Source: Lutjanus erythropterus (taxonomy: Eukaryota; Chordata; Actinopteri; Lutjaniformes; Lutjanidae). Taken from it: 64,000 nucleotides of DNA. The stretch covers positions 8,169,019-8,233,018 of the forward strand of contig CM034605.1 in assembly GCA_020091685.1 (NCBI GenBank), given 5' to 3'. The position numbers and the translations under genes were made by a program. Shown here in pieces: positions 12,541 through 23,520 of the stretch. Position 1 is the first letter of the stretch. Each line of letters opens with the position of its first letter. The notes under the pieces are model-generated. The model saw only the letters and a program-made list of their open reading frames with translations, had not been told where the DNA came from and ran no database searches.

Positions 12541-13335
12541 TTCTAAGAGCCCAGTCCCCTGTCACCATCAGGATAGGATCTGTGGATGAAGAAAATCACT
12601 CTCCTCTACACTCCTCTCCCCGTCTGTATCTCGCTCTCATCCTCTTCCTCCTCTTCACACTTCACATGATAGCTGACAGTAAAAGTAGAGCATGGCTGTT
12701 TTCCGTTTTCTTTTGAGTCATGTTTTTCATAACACATAAATAGAGCATGCGGTGTCCTGGGAATTCTGTGATTCTGTGTTTCAGTATACAGGCGGACACA
12801 ATAGCATCCACTCCTCTCAAGTGTTGTTGAAAACATTTTATCCATCATAGCCGTTTGTAGGGCTCTGGTGAGGCCCTCGACTCCGCAAGGAGCAGAAAGG
12901 AATAAGAGATGTGTTTTGTTAGCAGCCACACGAACGCACACACACAGACACGCACATGCCGTACGCTCCCAAGCCCATCGTTGCCTGGTTTTGCAGACTG
13001 ATCAATGCAAATGCTGTTATTTACCCAAGCCTGAAATGAAAAGACTATGGATCAATTTGATGCACTTCCATAGGGTGTGCTCACAATGGCTGGCTGGCTT
13101 TTTGTCTCAGCTACACCCCCCTTCTTCTCCTCCTCCTTAGCCATCCACCCTTCATTTTAAACAAGACCCCCCCCCACTCCACCCCACCCCAACATCACTA
13201 ATGCAAAATATACTACCATGCTCTCTCTCACGTACACAAACCATCATCCAGGCATTCTCTCTCTGCATGCTCTTTCTCTCCTTTTCTTTCAAACACACCC
13301 ACAGTGTGACACCGGGGCTGCATCCGTCTGAGCTC
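12541..13335. other. Intergenic flank
   Basis: No gene; the open frames are compositional. There is a C-run at 13167-13176 and a CT-rich stretch near 13220-13290. Confidence 0.35.
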
Positions 13336-13602
13336 TGTGTGTGTGTGTATCTGTGTGTGTTTGTGTGTGTTTTGGGCTGACCCACTTTCTTTGCTTGGCC
13401 AGGCTTGTGCTGCTGCTGCTGCTGCTGCTGTCTGCTGTGCTGTGCTGTTCTGTGCTGTGCTGCTAGGGGGAGATCCCTGCAGACTCCCTCGGAACAGACT
13501 CCAGCTCTCTTCCTGACAGACACTCACCGTGGCATGTTATCCCCCCGCGGATAGGAGACCTCTGCCTCTCTGTCAGTGTGTGTATGTGTGTGTGCGTGTG
13601 TG
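13336..13602. repeat. Cluster of (GT)n, (TGC)n and (GT)n simple repeats
   Basis: Interrupted (GT)n at 13336-13372, (TGC)n at 13408-13430 followed by TGCTGT variants to 13463, and a second interrupted (GT)n at 13577-13602. Long antisense frames here simply translate these repeats (poly-Q, poly-A or TH runs). Confidence 0.8.
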
Positions 13603-13779
13603 AGTTTCAGATACACCTTGATGCAGATGCACGAACCAATTCTCGCAAAAATGCATGCACATGGGTGCACACGCAGTAATAGAATCCTCTCACACACATA
13701 TGCAAAGCACATACCATCCCAGATCTGTATATTTTTAATTCCATCCACCCTCCTCCAGCTCCTCCTCCTCTCTTCCCTG

Positions 13780-13892
13780 TGTTTGTCTGGAGTTATTGTT
13801 TCAATCTTGCTGCATCAGGGGGCCCCTGAAGGTTATAAATTAAACATAAATGCAAATGCGCTGAGCCATTGCCCTCCTCCACCTCCCTCCTC

Positions 13893-13938
<46 letters not shown>

Positions 13939-14190
13939 ATCCTCGCCATTCAAACAGATCAGTGTGTCTGCGAATTAATAGGAGAACAGTGGGCTTTTTT
14001 TAATGAGCGAGAGAGGGAAATTAGAGTTGCAAAGCCACAGAGCGCACACCCAGAGCCGCAGCCGAGGCAACGGCTTGAAAAGCCGGGCGCCATCATAGAA
14101 TATGCTAATGCTCCAGGTCCCCTCACTGTCAGCCTTAGTGTTGCTCTAGATGAGATCAGAGCTGAGGCTTTGATCTGGGACACTGATGGG
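13780..14190. promoter_or_regulatory. Candidate regulatory block split by a (CA)n tract
   Basis: Complex repeat-poor sequence on both sides of a (CA)n run at 13896-13937. The right part (13955-14160) contains TGCGAATTAATAGGAG, a T-run followed by AATGAGCG, and GAATATGCTAATGCTCC. A 234-codon open frame (13576-14280) spans it, but its translation is CV/TH repeat plus unremarkable sequence, so I do not call a gene. Confidence 0.3.
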
Positions 14191-14744
14191 AGCCAGAATC
14201 GTCATGTGCACAAAGTACAGAGAGTGGGAAGGGTGTGGATGAGGCTTGTTCTAATCAGGAAAGGTGCACACAACCGGTGATGAAGCCCTAACACAAAGAA
14301 ATTCTTGATCATTTAAGGAGGTGTAGTTTTGTCTATACATACATGCACACACACCAGCAGCAGTCACTTTCTGTCACCTACACATTTTCCTCTCTCACAC
14401 ATACACCAAGGATGTAAATGTGATGTCTTCTCAGGGTGCCCTATAGATAAATAGCCATCTGGTCCTGTTGATGCTATAGGCTGAGCCTGGGTATGCTGAA
14501 TGGTGAGCACCATGGAGACTTTGTAGTTGGACCATAACAACGTTATAGCTTTTATTCTCTGCCATATGGGCTCATAAAGGCAAACGGCTGGGAAAGGTTT
14601 CTAGGGATGTCACTCGCTTTTATTTGTCTCCAATGAGTGAGCTTCCATTTGGAAAAGTCGGATTAATCTTCTTACTGTCATGTGATAATATTTTTTTTTT
14701 TTCATGATACATAAGTCACAAAAAACATCATTTATAGATATCTT

Positions 14745-15575
14745 GGTCACACTTTATTTTACAGTAGACTAATAACAAATCTGTACGTTGTATCAAATTA
14801 CACAAATACTAGTAATATATGTTCTTTATATGTTCTTTATTAGACAGTAGTTATACACTATTTTGACACCATACACCTAACAGTACATACATAAGACATA
14901 ACAAGCCACACTTGGACAGAAAAACAGAAATATTATGTTCTTTATTAGACAGTATTAGACCCTTATTAGACTTTGTTGGAGGGTAATTTGGGACACATTA
15001 CAGCAGAACTGTACTACAAACTAACGGGTATTATTTCCTACTGTTTGACCTTTACTACACTTTTGTAAGGGACTAATTTGGGACACATTACATCAGAACT
15101 GTACTGTGAACTTCCCCATTTAAAAACAATATCTGAACCAGATCTAAGTAAAGGCCAGAATTATCGAGGTAGAGGAATATTTTGTCTTTGACCGACTTAG
15201 TGTCGATTTACTGTAATACTGTAGGCAAATAATGTGATTTGGTCAAATAAGTAGGCACTGATCTTGGCTACTCTTCCATTTGTGTTGCAACAGCCAAACA
15301 ATGTGTCTGAAGTAGGAGATATGTGATTTCACTTCTGTTTACAGTAAAGTTTTGTTGTAATGTCTCCCTGATTACCCTCTAAGTCTAACAGTGGGGAATA
15401 ATACACTTTAGTTTACAAAGCAGTTCTGTTGTCTGCTTGATCTTTAACAAAGTCTAATATAGGGTCTAGTACTGTCTAATGAGGGACATATTCCTGTTTT
15501 TGTGTAATTTGATACAAAGTACAAAGTAAAACTTGTTCCATATTATTAGTGAACTGTAAAATAAAGTATAAAATG
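14745..15575. mobile_element. Long foldback (inverted-arm) repetitive element
   Basis: Two arms of about 280-360 bp face each other. ACTTTATTTTACAGT at 14751-14765 is repeated exactly, inverted, at 15553-15567. TTGTATCAAATTACAC at 14788-14803 is repeated exactly, inverted, at 15502-15517. Further in, ATTAGACAGTATTAGACCC, TTAGACTTTGTT and ACATTACAGCAGAACT on the left have inverted counterparts on the right. The left arm also contains an internal direct duplication (GGACACATTACAnCAGAACTGTACT twice). There is no coding capacity. It is most likely a non-autonomous DNA transposon of foldback type. Confidence 0.8.
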
Positions 15576-17086
15576 TTTTTACATAAGGCCATCCTACCCT
15601 CTCACTTCTGTCCTACTGAAAGACAGAGTGTTTCTCCTTGTATTTTATATACTTTAAAAAAAAGCTTTCACTTGTACTAACACTGTATCTCCAGCAGGGG
15701 TCTTCCCATTGTCATGGACATGGCTTCATAGTGAATTATCTTGCACTATACACAAAGTATAAGGCAGAGTGAATTTTGCCTCCTAGTTTCCCCATTGTGT
15801 GACTTAAAGACACAATTAGGTGTTAGAAAAAATATGATCATCTCTACCTCTATAGTCATCACCACCGCTGTGCTTATCATTACCTTCACCACTGGCATCT
15901 TCATCGTCACATTTGTTCCCACCACCACCAGTCATCATCATTATCATGGCCATCCTCAGCACAACTCTCATCCCCAAATCCTTCTCTTCCCACCCCCCCT
16001 TCCTCTCCTCCCCTCCACCCCTCTTTCATCCAGCAGCTCCCTCTGTTGATCAAATGCATCTGATCTCATCAAAGCGGACCCTCTGCTCATTCAAGTCCCA
16101 ACAGACACCCCAGCTTCTTTACTAAGCACTATTTTGCATTCATGTTTGAATACCACTGATGGGATAGCATATCTTGTAGACTTTGGTTTTGTGTGGTCCT
16201 ACACTGCAGCCTGGGGTTGATTTTTTTTTTTTCTTTTTTTAAATTTCATTATCATTTCAGACAGGTTATAGTCTCTGACAAAGTAAATCAAATGAAGGAA
16301 ATTAAAGAATGTACCCTTTTATTCAAATAAGACGCTAATGAAGAATTCCTTTAATATTCATAACACTCATATTACATTCCTATGGAGACTGAACAGTGAG
16401 TTTATAGTGACCTAATCGTAGTGAATGACATTTTTTATCTACTATCACACATAGAATATTACATAGTTTATAGTTTGTGATATTCCCATGCTTTCCCTCT
16501 TGCTATGGTCCTTTGTTGAAGGGGAACATTACTCCTTCTCAGGCTTAAAAAGAAGTGATTGGATCACGTAGGGGGATGAACTCTTGTGGTACAGATATTA
16601 CAACATTATAGCTGCTATAAAGAGTGATTACATTCTTATTCCGATGGCAACATTATTGTGCACAGCTTGTGGTTGCGTGTCCGACTCCTGTCAGAGCTGC
16701 AGAGAACTGGCTTGAGCCGAGGGACAGAGAGGGTGGGGAAGAGGGAAAATCAGACGTGGATAACTGCGTAGAAACTCGCTCGGGCAAACTTAACATGTGC
16801 TGGTGTGTTTATTTTGAAGGATCCATGTGCGGTGGAGGAGCAGTGTCCGTGCGTAATTTGGAAATGCTTGATCTGGCACGGTTATTGTTTGTTTAATAAG
16901 ATGCACTTTAAGCTGAAGGGAGGGTTCATTCCTTGGTAATCTCAGGTGCAATTATTAAAACAAATCTTAATATGATAATCACAGTAGGAGAATTTGTATT
17001 ATGTCAAAAAAACCTGCTATATTAATTTATCTTTCTGGTTTTGGACAGTCAGCCTACAAAGCATCGAAAAACACAGAAACATCCAA
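15576..17086. other. Proximal 5' flank with a CAT/CCA-rich tract
   Basis: No gene. 15834-15955 is rich in CATCAC/CACCAC/ATCATC triplets, and 15970-16035 is pyrimidine-rich. A T-rich run lies at 16219-16240. The part from 16640 towards exon 1 becomes more complex and CpG-containing. A 90-codon frame at 16624-16896 has no recognisable product. Confidence 0.4.
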
Positions 17087-17503
17087 ATGCAGCGTGCGTA
17101 ATGGCTCTCTACTCCAGTCCGGATTTTCCATGTGCAGCGCGCCGGAGCCCTGGAGGTGGATAAGCTGGTAGAGCCCGCTCTCTCTCATGCCATGCTGGGC
17201 CACAAGGGCTCCGGGAGACGCTGCTACATATTACCGAGAACCGGGATGGAGGAGAGGCGGAGGGGGGAAGAGAAAAAGTTTCGTTTAAACCTGCCAGAGA
17301 AACTTTCAACATGAAGCCTCACTGACGCACCGTTCCACCACCACCACAGCAGCAGCAGCGCTACAACAGAGCTTGATTTTTCCACTGAATATATTTTTCA
17401 CCTCCCAGCTTGTGTTTTTCCTCCTCTCTTGTGTTATTTTCTGTGCGCAAGGAAAGGCTGGTCGGGGCTCGCTGTCAGTGCGCGCTGAGATGTTGGAGTG
17501 ACC
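17087..17503 (+). promoter_or_regulatory. arid1b: arid1b proximal promoter / 5' leader region
   Basis: CpG-containing sequence immediately before the arid1b start (GTGCAGCGCGCCGG near 17133; GTGCGCGCTGAG near 17478). No TATA box is evident; the transcription start cannot be fixed from sequence. There are upstream ATGs, including a four-codon ORF at 17311-17325 (ATG AAG CCT CAC TGA) and a three-codon ORF at 17490-17501. An in-frame TGA at 17486-17488 shows that the main frame cannot start further upstream within this exon. CAC/CAGCAG triplets lie at 17336-17360. Confidence 0.55.
17490..17501 (+). promoter_or_regulatory. Three-codon upstream ORF just before arid1b ATG
   Basis: ATG TTG GAG TGA: the stop codon ends 2 nt before the main ATG at 17504. 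The upstream ATG has a purine (G) at -3 and T at +4, so its context is moderate. The main ATG has ACC before it and G at +4, a strong context. Whether the uORF is translated is unknown, but the spacing would make any ribosome that terminates here sit on the arid1b start. Confidence 0.6.
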
Positions 17504-18775
17504 ATGGCCGCGCAAGTTGCATCGGCTCCGACCAGAACTAATAACAAAAATAAGAAATTATCCAGCGGTTTGGGTCCGGAGCTCAATTCGGGGAAATCCG
17601 GAGGAGGAGGAGGAGGCGGAGGAGGGACTGTACAGCGGACTGGACCGATGCTGGGTGCCGGAGATGGGACTCTGAATAATGTAGACCATCACCGCCGTAA
17701 CGAGCTCAGCATGGTTCATTCAACTTCAACGACTCACGGCGCTCCGGACGGCCACGACAAGGATGGGAATAACCTGACGACCGCCCCGGCTTCGACTAAT
17801 TCAACCACTTCCTCGATGGAAACGGGTTTGATCGCGAACCACAAGCTGAAATGTGTCGGGAGCGGAGATCCCCCTCAGTCTCAGCCGCCACAGCAGCAGC
17901 AGCCGCCGCCGCAGTTCGGCCAATTTGCGCCACATCAGCAGCGACAGATTCAAAGTAACAACACCGCCAATAACAACGGCCAGGGGCCCCGTGGGGACAG
18001 AGGTATGGATCACCAGCACCACGGCGGCAAGGAGAACCTGTTGGGGGGCCAGGGGGAGCCACAGCAGCAGCACATGCCAGGGAAAGGTGAGGGGGAGCTC
18101 ACCTGTAAACCCGCGGAGAGGATGATGGGTAGCAGGTATGAACACTCCAACTTGGGGCCAACTAGCAACAACTCTGAGTTTAATAACAACTATTACACTC
18201 CGAGGCCCTGTTATGAGCAACATGGCGGACAGCAGCAACAAAGCAGTGGGATGGGGATAACGCACTCTTCGGCACATAACAGCATGGAGAACTCCCATGA
18301 AGCAGGGTACCACCACAACAGCCAGTACAACCAGTACCCTGCAGCGTACCGGGCGGGCTACAGCGGTGGGGCCTACGGAATGATGGGCCCCTCTGGGTGC
18401 AGGCAACCTGGGAACATGATGATGGGCAGCAACTCCTCAGCAAGCCACGGCAAGAGTCCCCTGGGAGCAGCTTCGGGGGGCTTTCAGAGGTTCCCGGGGC
18501 AAACTCAGCAGCAGCAGCAGCAGCAGCATCCCTCAGGGGCCACGCCGACCCTCAACCAACTGCTCACGTCCCCCAGCCCCATGATGCGGAGCTACGGCGG
18601 TGCGTATCAAGACTACAGCGGCTCCACGGCGCAGCAGCAAGCCGGCATGGGCCTAGGGAAAGATGTGGGGCCCCAGTACGGAGCCACCTCAGCGCACGGC
18701 TGGGGAGGGCAGCAGAGGAACCATCCGCATTCAATGAGCCCAGGAAACGGAGGGCAAGGCCTCGGCAGGACGCAG
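17504..18775 (+). CDS. arid1b: arid1b exon 1 coding part (BAF complex subunit, N-terminus)
   Basis: Encodes the first 424 residues of ARID1B, the ARID-containing subunit of the canonical BAF SWI/SNF nucleosome remodeller, a nuclear regulator of transcription and neural development. The start ATG has a strong Kozak context, and an in-frame TGA lies 15 nt upstream. Visible marks: basic patch NKNKK near residues 14-18; nine glycines at 33-41; [12 protein letters not shown] at 105-116, matching the ARID1B-specific METGLLPNHKLK of mammals; a Q/P-rich stretch; [15 protein letters not shown] from residue 225 and [10 protein letters not shown], both matching mammalian ARID1B; a Q-tract just before [18 protein letters not shown], which holds an LxxLL motif at 350-354 (LNQLL); and GMGLGKD. 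The exon ends CAG|GTAAGT at a codon boundary. The segment before residue 105 is less like mammals, which have Ser/Ala runs there. The ARID1A paralogue is less likely because of METGL and the MQYPQQQ end of exon 2. Confidence 0.95.
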
Positions 18776-20045
18776 GTAAGTTTGGGAAACTTCTCAGCCA
18801 GCCTCTCTGGAGTGAACTAGCTGGTGTGTCACTCATAATAACCATGTGTTTGTGTGTGTATTGATCACAAATACAGCCCCTCTGCTTCGGACAATTGGGC
18901 GATCATGTGTGGAGGAGAGTGTTTAAGTTTTTAGTGATTTATAAAGACAGCAACATGGGTTCATATTTTTATTAAGGGCAGTTTTTACAGAATTTGATGC
19001 ACGATTCTGACATGTATCAACTCATTAAATATTAGACCTACCAGAGTTTTGATATGACAAAAAAGAGAAACCCAACATTTATTTCTAAAATATCAGCCTC
19101 ACTGATTTTAATGAGCCACCAACAATTAATGGAGCAATTCAAACGCTGTGTTTTTATTCTCACATCTCAATACATCATATTCCAGATACGTACTCCCCTT
19201 ATTCTGTAGTGTTTAGTTTTATCCGGTAGTTTATAAAGCAGCGTTCATGTAGGGCAGATTCACCTCTCTGCCGACGTGGTGTCAGACACGTTGCGAAACG
19301 CCCTGTTTAGAGGACGTGTTGTGTTCGAGGCGCTCGTCGAAACAACAAAGTAAAACATTCCAGTAGAAAATAAATGACCAACGCAGACGCTAATGTTTTA
19401 TAATATTCATTATCTCTTTGTGTTAAACTGATATGAAAAATGAAATTGACACCACGGCCGTGCTCAGACAGTCTCTCCCTCTCCGAGCGCTCCACATCGA
19501 GCCGGAGCGCTCCAGTCTGCGCGCCTCGTTTATTCCCGTGCAGCTCTGTTCAGAATTTGAATAGTGGAGGTAAACTGGCTAAAAGCTCTCCGTACTCCCG
19601 GCTTACAGTTGACACCCAGGCTGCCATCTGATTGGCTCCCCGTGGCCCCGCTGGGCAGACTGCACTCAAAAAAAAAAAAAAAAAAAAAGGAAAAAAGGAT
19701 TCTTGCATGGCTCCGTGGCGATGGCGCTCTAGTGATGCTGCATTCACGTCTTATGGGAATACTCCAGACTTGGAGGCCGTCCAACGCAATAATTGAAGTT
19801 TTATGAAGGTTTAGGCTGCTCCTGATAATTATTCTCATAATTTTTCTCCACACTGAACAGACACTGCAATGTCAGCCTAAAATGACAAAGAAAATAGGTG
19901 ATGTGTTTTCATATAGAGTGAGTTATTATCTCAAATTATTCGTTACATACTGAGGGTTGTTCAGTGCACTCTATTTGTTAATAATGAATAATTTCCCACA
20001 AAATTTGAGAAAGTGTCCAACACATTTATCTTATACAAGTGATTT
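18776..20045 (+). other. arid1b intron 1, 5' part
   Basis: It begins GTAAGT. Reading through the donor adds 14 codons ([14 protein letters not shown]) before a stop at 18818-18820. The rest is AT-rich, with a complex, CpG-containing block at 19240-19660 (including an inverted CCAAT, ATTGGCTCC, near 19631) that may be promoter- or enhancer-associated. A poly(A) run lies at 19668-19688. No exon seen. Confidence 0.45.
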
Positions 20046-20380
20046 GGGCTGCAGCTCACGATTATTTTCATTGCTGATTTTTTTTCTTTAAGCAATTAGT
20101 TGTTTGGTCTATAAAATGTTAGAAAATGGTAAAAAATGTCGATCATTGTCTCCCAAAGCACAAGATTACAGCCTCAGATGCCTTGTTTTGTCCACAACTC
20201 AAAGATTTTCAGTTTAATGTCATAGAGGAGTTTATACACCAGAAAATATTCACATTTATGAGAATATTAACTTTATTTTGTTAAAAAAAAAAAAAAGATT
20301 CAAACCAGTTAGTTGACTGTCAAAATATTTGGCAATTAGTTTTATAGTTGGCAACTAATCAACTAATTGTTGCAGCTCTA
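20046..20380 (+). mobile_element. 'GGGCTGCAAC' MITE-like element, copy 1
   Basis: It starts GGGCTGCAGCTCACGATTATT and ends ACTAATTGTTGCAGCTCTA, giving short terminal inverted repeats (GGGCTGCA.../...TGCAGCTC). Internal marks are TTGTTTGGTCTATAAAATG, TTGTCCACAACTCAAAGATT and a poly(A) run. Copies at 46186-46485 and 56626-56946, and two interrupted minus-strand copies (43931-44998; 62595-63028), share the same order of motifs. It is a non-coding, abundant teleost repeat. Confidence 0.8.
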
Positions 20381-21871
20381 CATGTGAAGGTAATGCACAG
20401 ACTGAAACACTCTTATTCACGACAACAGTTTTACAGCAACAACCTCTGCAAGCTGAGTTATGTTGGCCGCTGCTGCAGCTGAGCGTTGAATGCCTTGCTC
20501 GAGGGTACCTCTGTGGTAACAGCTGAGGGAAGGAAGAAAGTGTTTCTAATTGTTCAAGTATTTTTCCTTCTGTTTTGGGGGGGGGGGTTGCACTCTGGGT
20601 GTCCCTGGCCCCTTTGCAGAAACACTGATGTGTGTGCAGACCCACAGCCAGGGTGGGGTTGGGGGCTAAACTTGCTGCCAATTCAAAACTCTGCCCCGTT
20701 TCTTCAGAAGAGCCAATATTCTGCGGTTGTTTTTGATGCACTAAATTATTCGCACTGCTGGATGGCACATCTGGACGACTGCAGGGCAAGGTGGTTGAGC
20801 ATAGCTTATACTGTCTGCCTCTTGCAAAACAAAAGCAGTTCATTAGCCTACATTGTTTCAATCAAAGGCAATTTGCGTTGGATGCCGGGGAAATTAAGTG
20901 GATGTTTTAGCGTAGGAGGGTTTGCAGTGGTATTGATTGTATCAAATTATGCACTGATAAGATGGTCACTAGAAATCCACAGTAATGTGCAGATTGGGTA
21001 TTAAGAATATATATTATAACTCAGGTAACAGTCACAGAATGCAGTTGAACAAGCCTCATTCTGTATGATTCATATTTGGTTTTTATTTTTAGTGCAAATA
21101 ATTCCAACAAACCAGCCCCCTAAACAAATCTTACATTTAACATTTTATCCTGCAAATGTTTTTTTTCCTTTCAGTTTTTCACTTTAGGAGTAAGTGCATG
21201 TGCTACTGTGTTTTTTCTCGACTCTATCAACATTTCAGCAGCAGTATATTCACGCTACAAAAGCCCTATGTTTAATTCATATTTGGAGCAGCAGCAGCAC
21301 CGCTCTCCTGTGCACTGACAGGCTGTGTGAGAAAGGCGAGCAGTGTAGTGCATAATACTGCCTCCAAATTGGCCCCGTGATATGACTGCGCTTCACTTCA
21401 GAGTGCGTTTGGTCGGAGCACGCCTCTGTCACCTGTTGGCACAGTTTCCCCTCTTTCAAATTCAATTTCCCTCCCCACTGCCTCTCTTCAGGAGCAAGTT
21501 GTGAGCGAAACGAGTGCACCTCATTTACACCCCCACCCCCCCACCCTACCCTCACACTCACTTGTCTGGCCACTCACCAGAATGAAGACAGAGTAACACC
21601 ACTGTGTGTGTTTGTGTTGTGTATGTGCTCACAGACATCAGACAAAAAAATGTGAGCCATGTTATTTGGAAGCATGTATTGAACCTGCTCTCTCATCAAA
21701 ATGACATTGTCCTAGTTTTTAAACGACTGTGGCCTATTTGATTAAGGAAAAACAGAACAATATTCAGAGTTCACTTTGTTACCTACATGCATGTTAGTGT
21801 GCACTTCAGTAGCTTTTAGTCCAGGCCTATCCTGCTTAATGTGCGTTTTTCCTCACTTATGTACAGTAATA
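20381..21871. other. Intron 1 unique sequence
   Basis: A G-run at 20577-20587. The frame 20486-21004 (172 codons) has no recognised domain and atypical composition for a fish protein, so no gene is called. 21330-21560 is complex and could be regulatory. Nothing else definite. Confidence 0.4.
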
Positions 21872-22399
21872 TTAGGGCCCAACCAATTTTTCGGGGGGTT
21901 GATATGATTAGCACATATGATTAGGGAGTAAAACATTTCCAATGTCAATAGTGTGTTTGATATTCTTTATACAGAATGTCATACACAGAATATAGAATAT
22001 ATCCATGAATACATTTTTTTGCAATGATCTCTGAAAAGTGGCTAACACTCCTATTATGGAGGCAGGAGGATGTTTTACAGCTTAACAATAAACTTTATTG
22101 TCGTAAATGATATCGGGGCACTGAAACAGTAAACTCATGCCAGTATTTTTTAATAATTATAAATAATTACAAATAAAAAACACAAACAGAGAATACATAC
22201 ACACACACACACACTTTGTTATGTGTGTGTGTGTATGTATAAAACCTGAATAAAGAAAAAAGAACAAATATACACAGAATGCTGCCTGTAAATCTAACAT
22301 ATAAAACTAATCTGTATTATGTTGTGTTAAAAAAAAGTTGCTGTAATAAGCTAATATTGGGCCGATTTATCGGTCGATTGATATATCACTTTGGCTCTC
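21872..22399 (+). mobile_element. 'GGGCCCAACCRAT' interspersed element, copy 1
   Basis: It begins TAGGGCCCAACCAATTTTTCGG and ends TTATCGGTCGATTGATATATCACTTTGGCTCT; the termini are inverted relative to each other, imperfectly. An internal CA/TG palindrome lies at 22195-22240. The block around ACAAATATACACAGAATGCTGCCTGTAA is shared with the copy at 62206-62545. No coding frame. Confidence 0.65.
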
Positions 22400-23101
22400 A
22401 GTAATATAACAGCATATGTGCTATCCTAATGATTTACTTTTGTTTCCATCATAAATGAAACAGCATTTTTTTGTCTCAACATATACATGTAACAAGGATC
22501 TGTCTGTTATCCACTAATCAGAACACACAACACACACAGAGAACAATAAAAGTAATTAGTAGAAAATAATGAGGGCCTCGCAAGTTGGAAATACTGTTGT
22601 TGCTTAGATAATTACAGCAGCAACTCATTTAAAATCTGACCTAATAAAACAAAAACGGATATCCACAGTTCCCACTAATTTATCACCATTATGCTCAGTG
22701 TTTTGCTTTTGTTTTTTTCAGAATTGAAATCAAAGCTCAGTAGTTCTACATATCAAAGACGAGACCCAGTCCCATCCTTGGTAATGTGCTTACCTTGAAA
22801 TGATTCCTGCTCGCAGTGCTCTCTAGTGCATACTGTTTACATTTCTCTCTTATGAATTATTAGTGTGATACGAACAAAGACTTTATAATAGGAGCAATGC
22901 ATCAATGTCACATTGTATTATGCGGCTATCTCAGGGAGCCTTGTGCATAGTGATGGGCCTGACTGTGGCTGCTGGAATTTAATTTATGGTACATGTTCTG
23001 CATTGGACGGACAGCCCATGGGGTCTGGGCAGGAAATGGGCATGCAGGTGTTGTGTGTGTTTGGGTGCTTCTTTTTATTCTGGGGTGTGCATTTAGATTT
23101 T

Positions 23102-23137
<36 letters not shown>

Positions 23138-23329
23138 TTGAGTGTGTCTCTTCTCTCTGTTTGTGTGTGTGCGTGTGTGCAGGCAGGAGCAGGCTAAAGC
23201 CCCTTCGTCAGCACTAAGCAGTCCAACCTCAACCCCACCCCTCTCGCAATATGTCTCTCCCTCGCTCTCAGCCCCCTCCCGTCAGCCATTTGTTTACGTT
23301 GTTTTGTTTACATCTCTGTCTTGGCCAGC
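22400..23329. other. Intron 1 sequence with a (GT)n tract
   Basis: Unique AT-rich sequence, then (GT)n at 23107-23135 with further GT-rich sequence to 23180. The frames 22913-23217 are microsatellite read-throughs. Confidence 0.5.
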
Positions 23330-23520
23330 CAGCGCACTGCTGATTAGCAACACTAGAGTGAAATTTTAATTTGCTCTGTTGCGTCCGATAAGGGCCCCGT
23401 GCAGCGTTTTTCATCTTCCTTGGATGAAACACAGAGCCTGCTTAGGTAATTGGCAGGCCAGGGTTATCCCTGGTCTGCATGCGGTTTCCACAAAACGCCA
23501 ATTAATTCAGATTTTTAAAA
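23330..23520. promoter_or_regulatory. Candidate intronic regulatory block
   Basis: Repeat-free complex sequence with a RUNX-like TGCGGTTTCC near 23479 and CCAATTAATTCAG near 23498. It looks like a conserved intronic enhancer by texture, but this is untested inference. Confidence 0.3.

Noticed and set aside
13576..14280. 234-codon + strand frame
   Set aside because: It begins in (GT)n read as CVCVC, runs through (CA)n as THTHTH, and has no recognisable domain or splice signals.
17801..18406. 201-codon antisense open frame over arid1b exon 1
   Set aside because: It is the complement of a Q/N/G-rich coding exon, which naturally lacks stops on the other strand. It has no domain and no independent support.
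20486..21004. 172-codon + frame and its 168-codon antisense partner (20355-20861)
   Set aside because: No domain, no homology I recognise, and it lies inside intron 1 without splice sites matching arid1b.
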